NCBI GenBank assembly: GCA_037953745.1
Contig: JBAKBP010000186.1
Span: forward strand, 124,001-188,000
Origin: Lithodes maja
Lineage: Eukaryota; Arthropoda; Malacostraca; Decapoda; Lithodidae
DNA: 64,000 nucleotides
Direction of reading: 5' to 3'
Shown: piece after piece, positions 24,734-35,608 of the stretch
Layout of the letters: each line of letters begins with the position of its first letter
Position numbering within the stretch: the stretch's first letter is position 1
Program-made: the position numbers and the translations under genes
The notes under the pieces: generated by a model
Databases searched by the model: none
What the model was told of the DNA's origin: nothing
What the model saw: only the letters and a program-made list of their open reading frames with translations

Positions 24734-25221
24734 TTAACCCTTAAATGTCGGGGCGCAACATAAGTCGAGTTAAATAAAGCTGGACTATGTGGCGGTGCTC
24801 GACATATATCGTGTGGCAATTTCAGCACGTAATGTGGCTGAGAGAGAGAGACAAGTGGTGGCAGGAGAGTAGCGAGCGTATGACTGCTCCAGACCACCGC
24901 GGAGAACCTACTGACACGAATTCCACCTCCTCCCTCCCTCTCTCACTCGCTATATACGGAATTGTATGGGGAAAGTGCCTAATTACATGCTTTTTGCACT
25001 CGCGTTGCACGGTTATTGCAAGAAAACTAGCCATCATAAAAGGATCGTTATGGTGTCATTCGAAAGCTCTGTTTATGCCCTTTCAAGGATAGATACTTGT
25101 TTTACGTTCTGGGTCTTATTTAGGCATGAAAATGATCACATAAACAGCCCTATTTTGGCTAAAAACACCCCGCTGGGCGGTACATATAAATAAACCGCAT
25201 AGGCCGCTCGTAAGGTGTTAA
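24734..25221. mobile_element. TTAA-flanked MITE, family B, copy 2
   Basis: It matches 1831-2317 end to end, 488 bp, with TTAA at 24734-24737 and 25218-25221. It is inserted into the family A copy, and its right TTAA is shared with the next element. Confidence 0.8.
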
Positions 25222-25575
25222 ATGTGGGGGCTCATGGGTTGAGATAAACATGGAATGATAATCGCCAAGCTGTACATAATTATCGTGCAAAATGCAATGG
25301 CACTGAAATAATTATTAACAATGGTATAAAGGATTTTGTGGATCGTCTATATCGGGCCTGTGACGTCACAAGAGTGTGAGTCCACCATCCAGTCTAGGAT
25401 AAGGATACTGGTGTGACGTCACTATGACGTCACAAGCCCGGTATAGACGATCCACAAAATCCTTTATACCATTGTTAATAATTATTTCAGTGCCATTGCA
25501 TTTTGCAAGCTAATAATGTACAGCTTGGTGATTATCATTCCATGTTTATCTCAACCCATGAGCCCCCACCTTTAA
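25218..25575. mobile_element. Foldback MITE, family C, ~145-bp inverted arms
   Basis: Arms 25222-25366 and about 25424-25571 are near-perfect inverted complements, with outer ends ATGTGGGGGCTCATGGG and its complement. TTAA flanks both sides (25218-25221 and 25572-25575). The ~60 bp loop region carries three TGACGTCA octamers (25361-25368, 25414-25421, 25425-25432). There is no coding region. Confidence 0.85.
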
Positions 25576-25722
25576 AATCGCCAAACTAATGGGCTGAATG
25601 TCTTAAAATCTGAACACTAATGGGGGAGAAGAGGTACCAGAAAAGTGAACCATCCCCCGTAATATATCTATAATGTCAGATATGTATTAGTTGACTGTAC
25701 AGCTTATTATAGTCTATTTTAA

Positions 25723-26243
25723 CAGCTGACGGTAAATTGCCATGTCCTCACCTTAATTACTCAGTTATTACGATGATTGTGAAGCCAAATATGTTCTCAA
25801 TTATATAAATTTGGTTTTGATATGATGCAGAGACAAAGTCCGTTTAGTTTATTCCATTTTAAGGGGGGGGGGGTCGGCTTTTCTGGCTCTCTTTCTCTCT
25901 GATGCTTAACCCCTTTAGCTTTCAGATTTTAATACGTTCGGCTCATTTGTTTGGCGATTTTAAGACTTTTCGACCCATTTTCTTGTCAATATTAAGGTCT
26001 GTCATGCAATTTAGGTGTCGTTTTTTTTTCCTGGAGAGCTATAGCGAGCCTGTAATTTAAGAGTAACCACATTTTTTATCGAAAAATGTAAAAATTGAAA
26101 ACACAAATGAAAGGGGTCTTGAGGGTGTAGGGAGGAAACTAGAAAAATAATACATATATATTAAAACATCGACCAAAAAGTGTTCCATCTCCCATTAAGT
26201 AACGCAAAATCCGCTGCTAAGGGATTCAATTTACCCACAGCTG
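25723..26243. mobile_element. Family E MITE split by a family A MITE
   Basis: It starts CAGCTGACGGTAAATTG and ends with a degraded complement at 26229-26243. The uninterrupted relative is 31634-31814. The family A element at 25859-26198 accounts for the extra length. Confidence 0.65.
25859..26198 (-). mobile_element. Family A TTAA MITE, reversed, complete
   Basis: 340 bp, TTAA at 25859-25862 and 26195-26198, in reverse orientation to 22065-22441. It has a G-run of 11 just inside the left TTAA. It is inserted into a family E MITE at a site that reads CCATTAAG in the empty relative. Confidence 0.75.
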
Positions 26244-26269
26244 AAAACAAATCATAGTGCTCTTCAATA

Positions 26270-26385
26270 CTATTTGTTTGTCTATGTGTATGGAGGAGAC
26301 AACAGTCAAAGCTGCCTGTCAAAATCCCCCCCCCCCCCTCTCCCAAGGTTGAATGGGTAACAGAGAGCCATATCAGAGTATGTTA
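26270..26385 (-). mobile_element. Jockey-like LINE 3' end fragment
   Basis: A short stretch similar to 30740-30810 (the AAGCTGCCT..CAA..TCCC.A.GTTGAA block), interrupted by a 13-base C-run near 26327-26339. Too short for a firm call. Confidence 0.35.
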
Positions 26386-29300
26386 GAGGTAATTTAGGTG
26401 TGTTGTGAAGAAGTGTGGTGTGTTTGTTAAGTGTAGTGAAATGAATAGAAGGAGTTGTTTGTGAGAGTTAGTTGGAATACTTTCTGTGTAGGTGAGGCAC
26501 AAATAGAAACAGTGTGGGAAGCCATACAAATGAAACAGGAGTTCCAGCAATACCGTATCATATGCCTATGAGGCCTCCCCTGGGTACTGACCTGCTCAAT
26601 TGGTGCCTACAATCTCCCATTATTCCTGAAAACAAAAATCCTCTTCTGGGCACTAAAATTCACACCACCCGACACTGGCACTAAAACCTCCGGTAATTCT
26701 ATTAGCCTAGTGGTTCCTCTTGGTCCACTTCCCAGGTGAGGCTCGGTCGGTCAGACCATAATTATAACACAATGGATCAATGGTGAGTAGCAGGATATAA
26801 GGAAGTCGAAGCTGTAGACATAAATATTTACCAGAATGTTCAGCTAAAATATGTTTGAAGTGCATAAATAAACAAACACATCCCGAGTGAGCGTAAAATA
26901 ACATGTATTCAAGTAACGTATTTGTCTAAGATATACTTCATATTACTGTAACCCTTGTGCTTGCTTGGTGGAGAATAAAAGGAAATCATTTTAACCCGAG
27001 TTGCGAGGGACTAGTTGTATAAATCCCCTGTATGTGTACTCTGGAAAATGGGTCCTGTGACTTGGTATGGAATGGAATATTTTCTCCAAGTAGGATTTCT
27101 CCATCTCCTAAATATACTGTATATATTGGAAGTGGTTAACTAATCTATATTACGCTGCCCTGACTGTCCGTGGTTCGATCCCGGGTGGGGGTGAATATTT
27201 TAAATATTATACATGCCATAATTAGTCTCAATACATTACTCACAAAGCCCGCCATCACACCATAACAATACACTCCTGAGATGACGGGGTTGCAAGAAGA
27301 CAAGTTAGCAACCCCATCAGATGTCCTCACAAACAACGGTGCGATACCACACACCAGAGCCAGGCTCGCCAACATCAAGGAGAGAAAAAGAGCAAAGCGA
27401 AGGGCACAGACACGAGCAGAAAAAGAAACAACATAGTCTATCATCGTAAATCAACGCCCTCTATGGTGTATAGAAACAGAGCAGTCTACCAGCATAAATC
27501 AACGCCATCTACCGAGACCTACGAGAACTTCAGGACCTCTTCCGGACCAATCACCTCGGCTCCTTCCAGACCAATCACCTGGGTCTTGTCCGGGCCAATC
27601 ACAAGGTCCGAGATACGAGACAAAGGCGTACACAATGCAAGAACTGGATTTGAATTACAATGAAAAAGAGTTTATGTTAATGCCTCATCAACACCCGATA
27701 TTCTAGCTCAACAGTTGGGACCAGAATAACCAACTGTACAGTGCAGAGAATCACACATATCAATAATGACAGATCAACAGAGAGCAAGGAAAGCTTTGCA
27801 TACAACTTGAATAATAGAGGAAAATAACAATTAATGCAAAACAATTATCGTGCAACCATGCAAGCTTTCTATAATATGAGTTTAGTATTAAGAAATAAAA
27901 AATAACAATATCCAGGTATTCCTATGGCAATTATTAACTTCACAATAATTAAAAGATCAAAATCCACATGTCCCTACTATTCCAAAATGAATTAATCAAG
28001 ACTCAAATTATCATCTGAATATTATCCTACCGAAATATATGATCGGTAGGCAAACACGAGGCAATATCTTCTACTAGCTACAGGGCGATCGAGTGGATAT
28101 ACACACATGTTTGCGGGGAGCAGGGCGGTGTGCTAGAGGAACTAGAAGTGACATTCTCTAGTTGTGAGAGCGGCAGTTCCCTCTGGTGCCAAACAGAAGG
28201 AAGAACTACGAGTCCTACGTCGATCAGATTCCCTCTCATCACCCCCTAACATAAATGTCTCTGTGTTATTGAGTTTTGGGAATTATTGCGAAGGTATATA
28301 AGATAGGTTAGTGTTCAATAAAACGTTATCTTAGAGGCCTATTCTGGACTATCCTTGCTCAAATTCTCTCGCATTATGAGAACAAACCACACCTGTGCAG
28401 GTTAGTTATATATATATAATATTCTGGATATTAACTGATTTAAACTCCATATCAAACGTTATATATATTTTCTAACCACGATATATACCCTACACTACAC
28501 GTAATAATTTGTGAACACTCGCAGATCTTATTCAGTTGTATTATTATTTAATGAGTGTCCAAGTTCGTAGTGAAGTGTACGAAAAGAGTAAAAATTATCC
28601 TCTTATAGTAAACTAAATTCTCGGCAGTGTTCCGTCTAATTTTCATATATGATCATTTATAATACAATTTCTTCTGTGTTAAAAGTAAAAATCCGTTCCG
28701 TCGAGTTTATATAAATTTGTGTTCACTATTTCTTAGCTATAATGTTTCTTGCGAATACTTTGATCCACCACGTTATACGATTAAAATACTATTTTATCGC
28801 CAGTTGGGGAATTCATATCGCACCTCTCTGTGTATCACCAGCCTTTACTTTCGGCTGTTATAAGTCACTACGTCGTTCTGTGTCTTTGTTATATTTTATA
28901 TTTTATCTGCCTCCATTTTGGCTATTACAAGTCGTTACGTTATTCTGCGTCTTTAATTTATGTCATAATTCATCAGCCTTCATTTCGGCTATAACAGCCA
29001 CTACTTCGTTCTGTGCCTTTATTTTATTTCCAGTGGTTTGATCATTCATTCAAACACACTGTATGTCTATCTAATATATATCTCAGCTATATTTATTCAC
29101 TACGCATTTTGTGAATCTCAATTCCTTATTAACTGTGATCATAGCTCATTTACAACTATTATTATTTTTTGTATATCGTGCGAGTGATTGTTCCCAAGTA
29201 ATTAATTATGGTTAAATTGCAAATTAAATTGTCCTATCACCAGTATTAATAATAACTTCCTATCTTGTCAGCCTGATTTAACGTTGCACTAATTTATATA

Positions 29301-30180
29301 TTTATTCAAGGCGACCGCAGTAACCTTGACCCTAACCTCTCGCGCGGCAACCTTTGACCGCTTACCTGGTCAGGTGACCTTTTATTTTCCCAGCCACTCT
29401 TACCTGTGTACACCTGAGTAGACTATCTCAGTTGTCCATATTTGTGTATATGTATTTCTCTCTGTGTACACTAACACACATATATACTGTATATTGTCAT
29501 CGTATTTTATGTTTGTTTTGTATTCTTTATATATCTCATGTTTAGTGCTTTGTAAGTGACACCATATATTCACGAAATAATAAAAGATAGGTAACTCTTT
29601 CCCAGTCACCTTTGATTTGCCATTTGACTTATACTCTATAGTTAAGATCCAGATGTGCCTGATGATGTACCTAGTGTTCAAGAAATACACACTTATTGTC
29701 CTTACTCTGTGTGTTTACTGTGTTTGGGGTTGCGATTGAGTAATCTAGAAATATTTTTAGTAATGCTAGTTGTGTTCCTGTCGGGCAGGATTATGTTCTA
29801 AGTTATCCTAAATAAGGATCTTATGAAAGTAAACATTACAGCGAGTTGGAATACAACGATGCATAACAACTCCTATTGTGTTTAATACAATAGCGTTGTA
29901 TAAATATTACCATAGACTTTTGTTGTTTCCAGCGAACACAAACACACAGACTGACGTACACCCGCACACAGAATCATGCACTCCCACACAGATACACACA
30001 CACCCACATAGACTCTTGCACACACAACATATAAAGACTCCCCCTCCAACACACACACACACACATAGACTCACCCACTGGCACAAACACACACACACAT
30101 AGACTCCCACACCCACTTACACACACACACACACTTAGATTTATACCCACACATACACACACACACAAACAGAATACACA
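26386..30180. other. Largely unassigned, no genes supported
   Basis: Within it I note a B-box-like GGTTCGATCCCGGG at 27172-27185 without a recognisable tRNA fold. There are three CCAAT motifs at exact 24-bp spacing (27547, 27571, 27595) and TATATAA near 28294 followed by CAATAAA near 28316. CA-rich microsatellites lie from about 29935. Open frames at 27145-27444 (minus) and 28742-29041 (plus) show no family features I recognise. Confidence 0.4.
29935..30175. repeat. CA-rich low-complexity tract
   Basis: Imperfect CACACA runs interspersed with TAGACTC and CCCAC words. Confidence 0.8.
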
Positions 30181-30515
30181 ATTGGCTACACCTTGTATTG
30201 TGGTTTTCGTTGGTCATCATAGTAAACAATACATATATAGGACATTATTGGCTACACCTTGTATTGTGGTTATCGTTGGTCATCATAGTAAACAATACAT
30301 ATATAAGACATTATTGGCTACACCTTGTATTGTGGTTATCGTTGGTCATCATAGTTAACAATACATATATAAGACATTATTGGCTACACTTTATATTGTG
30401 GTTATCGTTGGTCATCATAGTTAACAATACATATATAAGACATTATTGGCTACACTTTATATTGTGGTTATCGTTGGTCATCATAGTAAACAATACATAT
30501 ATAAGGCATTATTGG
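30181..30515. repeat. 66-bp minisatellite, 5 copies
   Basis: Copies start at 30181, 30247, 30313, 30379 and 30445, each with ATTGGCTACACCTTGTATTG or a one- or two-base variant. The 22-codon period leaves an open frame, which I do not call a gene. Confidence 0.95.
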
Positions 30516-30714
30516 ACCGCGACCTTAATTTAACAACACTTTGGGCTGGTGGGAACCAAACCATGCTGTTCTGTAAAGCTGGTCTCGCAGATATGGACCA
30601 ATATTATTTACCTATTTGAAAAAACAAAATTATCTACTACTTGGCAGGTATTTTAGAACAAACTATGTTGTAATTTTTTTACTGAAAAATGATCCTAATA
30701 ATGTGCTATCGCAA

Positions 30715-31315
30715 TTTTGTGTTTTTACTATGTGTATGAAAGACAAAAAGCAAAGCTGCCTATAACAATTGTCCCTCCCAAAGTTGAAAAGCTGATAGCG
30801 AGCCAAAGTAAAGGTTCGTTAGAGTCAAAATGTCTGGACACACGAGGTTTGAATCAGTTATGCAATAGGATGAGGGAAGGAGAGATGAGGGAGAGAGTTC
30901 CAAAGCTTACTTGTTGAGCAGAAGAAAGATTGCAAACATCGTTTCACTCTTTTGTTAGAGTTGGATAGAATAGGGGTGGGAATATGCTGAATGGTGGGTG
31001 CCACCCACTTTCCATAAGGGAGGAGGAATACACTGAGAATGTTTTGAAGAACACTGATGCATTTAATAGTGGTACAAGAGTTAGAGAGATGTAACATTGC
31101 AGAGTGTAGAGAGAGATTGTAAGGAATTAGTAAAAGGAATTGAGTTGATGAGGCGAATTGCTTTTAACTCAACTCTTTCGAGAAGTAAAGTATGTGTTGA
31201 CCCTCCCCACACATGCGAATATTACTCTATACCGGGTCGCACTGTGCCCCTGTACAGATCAAAGAAAAACTGTGCTGGGGTGTAGAACCCACGGATATGG
31301 TTGAGCACACATAGC
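30715..31315 (-). pseudogene. Jockey-like LINE C-terminus and 3' UTR, antisense
   Basis: The minus frame 31097-30858 reads the LINE C-terminal region, including STSKLWNSLPHLSFPHP. It runs on into a 3' UTR shared with 33611-34195 and 42181-42605. The upstream part (31098-31315) is homologous but out of frame. No reverse transcriptase core is included. Confidence 0.65.
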
Positions 31316-31633
31316 TTCTGGGAAACTGTTTTAGCAAGAGTGGTAATATAATCTTTCCGAAAATGGTCAAGATAAAAATACACACCAAGAAAAGATGCTA
31401 ATTAATAGCCAAGTGTTCGACAAAATAAAGGTAATAAAGTCATTCTTGTGCTGAAGTTTTTAATAATAATGTTTAAATCCAACGACAGCTAACAACAGTG
31501 AGAAACTTTGGTGTTGGTGAGAGATTGGAGTTGGTTCCTTAAAGTTTGGTCCAAAACTCTTACCTAACAACTTGGTTATCAAGAGCTACATTTTACTGAT
31601 GTAGCTCAGTTCCTACTATAGTTGAAAATATTT

Positions 31634-31814
31634 CAACTGACGGTAAATTGAATCCCTTAGCAGCAAATTTCTCATTACTTAATGGAAAAATATGAAATTA
31701 CTATGTCGCTGCATCATATCAAGACCAAGTTTATAATGAACACCGTATTTCACTATGAAAACTTCAAAATAACTCAGAAATGATGATGGGAACTTTGCAA
31801 TTTACCGTCAGTTG
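31634..31814. mobile_element. Family E MITE, uninterrupted copy
   Basis: Inverted ends CAACTGACGGTAAATTG and CAATTTACCGTCAGTTG match perfectly over 17 bp; total length is 181 bp. It serves as the empty-site reference for 25723-26243. A target duplication is not obvious. Confidence 0.75.
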
Positions 31815-31912
31815 TAAAGAAACGGAGTCCTACACCCCTTGGCTCACTCTCTATTTACTGAACATATAGCAACTGCAATGTTCTTTATTTTAGATTTGAT
31901 ATACAACATAAA

Positions 31913-31930
31913 TATATATATATATACACT

Positions 31931-31971
<41 letters not shown>

Positions 31972-31976
31972 GTGTG
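31913..31976. repeat. (TA)n-(CA)n-(TA)n microsatellite
   Basis: TA, CA and TA runs follow one another without interruption. Confidence 0.9.
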
Positions 31977-32084
31977 TGTATCATGGACGACATGGCAGTT
32001 GCCTCAGATGTACGTGGACGATGAAAAATAGATATGAAAACTGATATGATAGCGAAACTGGTCGGAAAAGTATATATTGTAAGT

Positions 32085-32608
32085 TGTGTGAGTGAATAGG
32101 AGGAGGAGGGTGGTGTTGAATGGTAACATGTATCGATGTTGGGCTGGTCTGGTAGTTGTGTGAGTGAATAGGAGGAGGAGGGTGGTGTTGAATGGTAACA
32201 TGTATCGATGTTGGGCTGGTCTGGTAGTGAATAGGAGGAGGAGGGTGGTGTTGAATGGTAACATGTATCGATGTTGGGCTGGTCTGGTAGTGAATAGGAG
32301 GAGGAGGGTGGTGTTGAATGGTAACATGTATCGATGTTGGGCTGGTCTGGTAGTGAATAGGAGGAGGAGGGTGGTGTTGAATGGTAACATGTATCGATGT
32401 TGGGCTGGTCTGGTAGTGAATAGGAGGAGGAGGGTGGTGTTGAATGGTAACATGTATCGATGTTGGGCTGGTCTGGTAGTGAATAGGAGGAGGAGGGTGG
32501 TGTTGAATGGTAACATGTATCGATGTTGGGCTGGTCTGGTAGTGAATAGGAGGAGGAGGGTGGTGTTGAATGGTAACATGTATCGATGTTGGGCTGGTCT
32601 GGTAGTGA
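32085..32608. repeat. 63/72-bp minisatellite, 8 copies
   Basis: The unit contains GGAGGAGGAGGGTGGTGTTG and ATGTATCGATGTTGGGCTGG. The leftmost two units carry a 9-bp extra piece (72 bp); the others are 63 bp. Because 63 is 21 codons, three long frames (one plus, two minus) run through it; I treat them as artefacts. Confidence 0.95.
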
Positions 32609-32671
32609 TCAAACAACATAAACTGGCTATAACAGCTAACACGTTTTTGTTTAAGGGATTTGTTTTCTTTG

Positions 32672-32776
32672 TATTGATATACAGTATATATGTATTGATA
32701 TACAGTATATATGTATTGATATACAGTATATATGTATTGATATACAGTATATATGTATTGATATACAGTATATAAT
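32672..32776. repeat. 21-bp minisatellite, 5 copies
   Basis: The unit TATTGATATACAGTATATAT plus G repeats perfectly five times. Confidence 0.95.
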
Positions 32777-32789
32777 TATGTATTTCATG

Positions 32790-33035
32790 TTTGTGTGTTA
32801 TTGTTTGTTTTTAGTTTCCTCCCTACACATCCTCACTAGATCTACGGCCCCGGTCAAAGACCTGCAGTTCCTACTAAATTACAGGGTCGTTCTCGCTCGC
32901 CAGGAAAATGGCACGAAATGTCTTACGTATTACAAAGAAATGGGGCGAAATGTCTTCAAATTGCCTAACATATGGAGCGAACGTCTTAAATGTTTTAAAC
33001 TAAGGAGGCTAAGCATGAAAGAGAAGGGGTTTAAC
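32790..33035 (+). mobile_element. Family A TTAA MITE, forward, truncated left
   Basis: It follows the reference copy from TTTAGTTTCCTC through GGGTCGTTCTCGCTCGCCAGG to AAGCATGAAAGAGAAGGGG. The left end is replaced by the 21-bp array region, and the right terminal inverted repeat is not preserved. Confidence 0.55.
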
Positions 33036-33107
33036 ATAAATTAATTCATCTTATCATTAGACGATATATTCAGATTAGGAAAAGAAGAACTGCAGAGTGT
33101 CATAGGA

Positions 33108-33321
33108 TTAACCCATTCAGTACCGGTGCCGTCCTTTTAACTTCATTCTGGCTACTATTTGATGATTTTATCAGCCACAAAAGGGCCTTCAGCAATTAAC
33201 AGGCTTCGTGCTATCTCACTAAGCCCATTTTACTACCACAGATCCTTCTAAAACTGCACAAAATCGTCTAAATATACCCAGAATAAAATAGATAAGACGT
33301 CGCTTGTACAGAATGGGTTAA
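33108..33321. mobile_element. D-family TTAA MITE, best-preserved ends
   Basis: TTAACCCATTCAGTAC at the left and, inverted, TTAACCCATTCTGTAC at the right; 214 bp. A further D-like fragment lies just upstream (33048-33105). Confidence 0.8.
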
Positions 33322-33539
33322 CCAAGATACATTATTTTCAATTTCTATTCCCATAAAGCCTTCACAATTTGTATTGAATCGTGTACTGTTAGCTAGACAT
33401 AAATATTAACATTTGTCGCTTTATTGAAAGATATTTAGGTAACTTTTACGCGTCCAAACACATAGAATGTAATACTATTCTAATGTTGGCTCACATATTG
33501 GGTCTATTGGCGTGTTTGTCCATACTTGCAAGCGTGAAG

Positions 33540-33551
33540 GATATATATACA

Positions 33552-33609
<58 letters not shown>
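33540..33609. repeat. (TA)n microsatellite
   Basis: An almost pure TA run that begins where the antisense Jockey-like LINE 3' end stops, so it may be that LINE's tail. Confidence 0.9.
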
Positions 33610-33610
<1 letters not shown>

Positions 33611-33611
<1 letters not shown>

Positions 33612-34195
33612 TATCTGGATGAGGGATACGAGAGGCAAAACTGCCTGTGACGAGTGCCAACCCCAGAGTTGAAAGAGTGGCAGGGCCAAGATCAAGGAAT
33701 TTTCGATCCAAAATGTCTAGACACACGGAGTTTGAGACGATTTAAGTCATAGGATGAGGGAAAGATGGATTCATGGAGAGAGTTTCAGAAATTAGTTGTT
33801 GAATAGAAGAAAGATTGGGAATATCTTTTAATTCTAGGGTTGGAGAGTTGCACAGAGTAGGGGTGGGATTGTGTTGCAAGACGGTTGCTATATGCTCTAC
33901 GTAAAGGAGGTGGTATACATGGAAGGAGATCTGAGGAACACTGATTATTGTAATAGCGGTAGAATAACGCGAGAGATACAACATTGCAGTGAAGAGAGAG
34001 AGATTGCAGAGAATCAGTGAGTGAGAGAGTAAACTAATGAGACGAAAGGCTTCCTTTTCGACTTTGTCTAGAAGTGCTGTGTTAGAGGATCCTCCTCACA
34101 CATGCAAACAATACACAATACATGGTCGCACTGTGCCTTTGTAGAGAACAAAAGGTTTTGCACGGGTAAAGAAATCCCGGAGGCGGTTGAGCACT
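33611..34195 (-). pseudogene. Jockey-like LINE C-terminus and 3' UTR, antisense
   Basis: The minus frame 33984-33742 reads the same C-terminal region as the other copies. The remainder is homologous 3' UTR ending at the TA run. It starts near 34195 in sequence equivalent to the region just after the RT in 40242-42605. No active-site region is present. Confidence 0.65.
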
Positions 34196-34209
34196 ATATC
34201 TATGTATAT

Positions 34210-34284
34210 ATATCTTTATATCTATCTATCTATCTGTCTGTCTGTTTGTCTGTCTGTCTCTCAGTCTGTATGTCTCTGTCTGTA

Positions 34285-34319
<35 letters not shown>

Positions 34320-34358
34320 GTCTTTCTATCTATCTATCTAGTTATCTATATATATATA

Positions 34359-34397
<39 letters not shown>

Positions 34398-34399
34398 TA

Positions 34400-34464
<65 letters not shown>

Positions 34465-34475
34465 ATATATTTATA
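34210..34475. repeat. (TCTA)n, (TCTG)n and (TA)n microsatellites
   Basis: Tetranucleotide runs to about 34342, then long TA runs to about 34475. Confidence 0.9.
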
Positions 34476-34702
34476 TATATTATATTTAAAAACATTAGAC
34501 TATATTATATATATATTAGATATATTAGATATGTTAGATTGAATAAAACTAACCTGAATAATAATGATCAAATGTAATATATATATAGATAGATAGATAG
34601 ATAGATAGACAGTAGGCTCCTGACCTTTGACCAGTGAGGACGTACCCAGTGACCGCTCGTGACATACCTGTTTATCCCCTAGTGAGGTGAACATTCTTAG
34701 TG

Positions 34703-35608
34703 ATGGCTTGTGCTGATGAGATTGTCACCTCTTCCCATGTTCTCCAGCTTTGTCTTGCTTTGCAAGAGAGGCTGGAGAATGTTGAGCTCGAGGTCCAATC
34801 TCTCAAGGACGAGAACTTAGCATTGAAGATGGCATTTGAGGAAAACAAAAATGCCACTGGTGTAGGAAACCCGGACTCTTCCTGGAAGGTGGCATCTTCA
34901 AGAGGAATGAAATTAACCTTCCAGAAGCAGTATGTGACTGTTAAAAACAAGTATAGCGCCCTGGATGACGAGTGTGATGGCAGTGAAGGGGGAAAGGAGG
35001 AAGGAGATGACCCGTCTTACAGCGGGGCAGTGAGAGGGGAGGGGAGGAAATCTGCAGCTACTTCTGCTGCTACTACTTCTGCTACAGGCCGGCAACAGAA
35101 AACAGCTAAGTCTATTTTAATTGTAGGGGATTCAGTGGTTAAATACCTTGGTAGGGCTACTAACACACATGTTGGTAAAGTTGTCTGTCTGCCTGGTGCT
35201 GGAGTCGAGAAGGTGGCAGAAAAGCTAGATGGTGTCATGGAAGCGAGTGGAGAGGACCCCATCATCTTCCTCAACGCAGGGAGCAACGACATTTGGAAAT
35301 TCAGGACTGAGGAGTTGCTCACCACGTACCAGGAAATGTTGGAGAGGATCAAGGAGAAGGGTGGAGTTCCTGTGGTACACAGTATCCTACCAAGAAGAGG
35401 GGTAAGGAAGGAATGGTCCTCCAGGGCTATTGGTGTAAATAGCCGGCTGGAGAAGTATTGCAAGGCAAATACTATTCCATTCCTGGATAACTGGACCCTC
35501 TTCTACGGTAAGGATGAACTGTATGCCCAGGATGGAGTACATCTCTCTCGACTAGGAGTTTCGACCTTAGCCAGCTCACTCGACAAGTTTGTTGCGGGGT
35601 TTTGTTAA
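34703..35608 (+). CDS. CR1-like LINE ORF1, coiled coil plus SGNH esterase
   Basis: I chose ATG 34703; the upstream GTG at 34700 is less likely. The protein is about 301 residues. An N-terminal heptad-like stretch (residues ~15-45, LQERLENVELEVQSLKDEN) is probably a coiled coil for multimerisation. A low-complexity acidic and S/T/A-rich linker follows. An SGNH/GDSL hydrolase domain spans ~135-300: GDS at 142-144, NAGSND in the middle, and D277 with H280 in DGVHLS, the expected catalytic residues. CR1-group ORF1 proteins of this type bind element RNA or lipid; the esterase's role is unsettled. The frame is intact. It overlaps ORF2 by a few bases at the stop. Confidence 0.85.
   Translation: MACADEIVTSSHVLQLCLALQERLENVELEVQSLKDENLALKMAFEENKNATGVGNPDSSWKVASSRGMKLTFQKQYVTVKNKYSALDDECDGSEGGKEEGDDPSYSGAVRGEGRKSAATSAATTSATGRQQKTAKSILIVGDSVVKYLGRATNTHVGKVVCLPGAGVEKVAEKLDGVMEASGEDPIIFLNAGSNDIWKFRTEELLTTYQEMLERIKEKGGVPVVHSILPRRGVRKEWSSRAIGVNSRLEKYCKANTIPFLDNWTLFYGKDELYAQDGVHLSRLGVSTLASSLDKFVAGFC

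Larger units (their letters stand above)
24466..25663 (+). mobile_element. Family A MITE split by two TTAA elements
   Basis: The left part, 24466-24737, starts TTAAGGGGGTAG; the right part, 25572-25663, ends CCCCCGTAA. Removing 24738-25575 leaves AAAGGTCTTAAAATCGCC, which aligns base for base with AAAGGTCTCAAAATCGCC in the intact copy. Confidence 0.8.

Noticed and set aside
27163..27195. tRNA gene suggested by GGTTCGATCCCGGG
   Set aside because: Only a B-box-like T-arm is seen; no A box, anticodon stem or acceptor stem could be folded.
28020..28400. Solo LTR suggested by TATATAA followed by CAATAAA
   Set aside because: I could not define edges or a target duplication, and there is no second copy in the window.
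31981..32775. Three ~200-codon ORFs on both strands
   Set aside because: By-products of a 63-bp array; mutually incompatible as genes.
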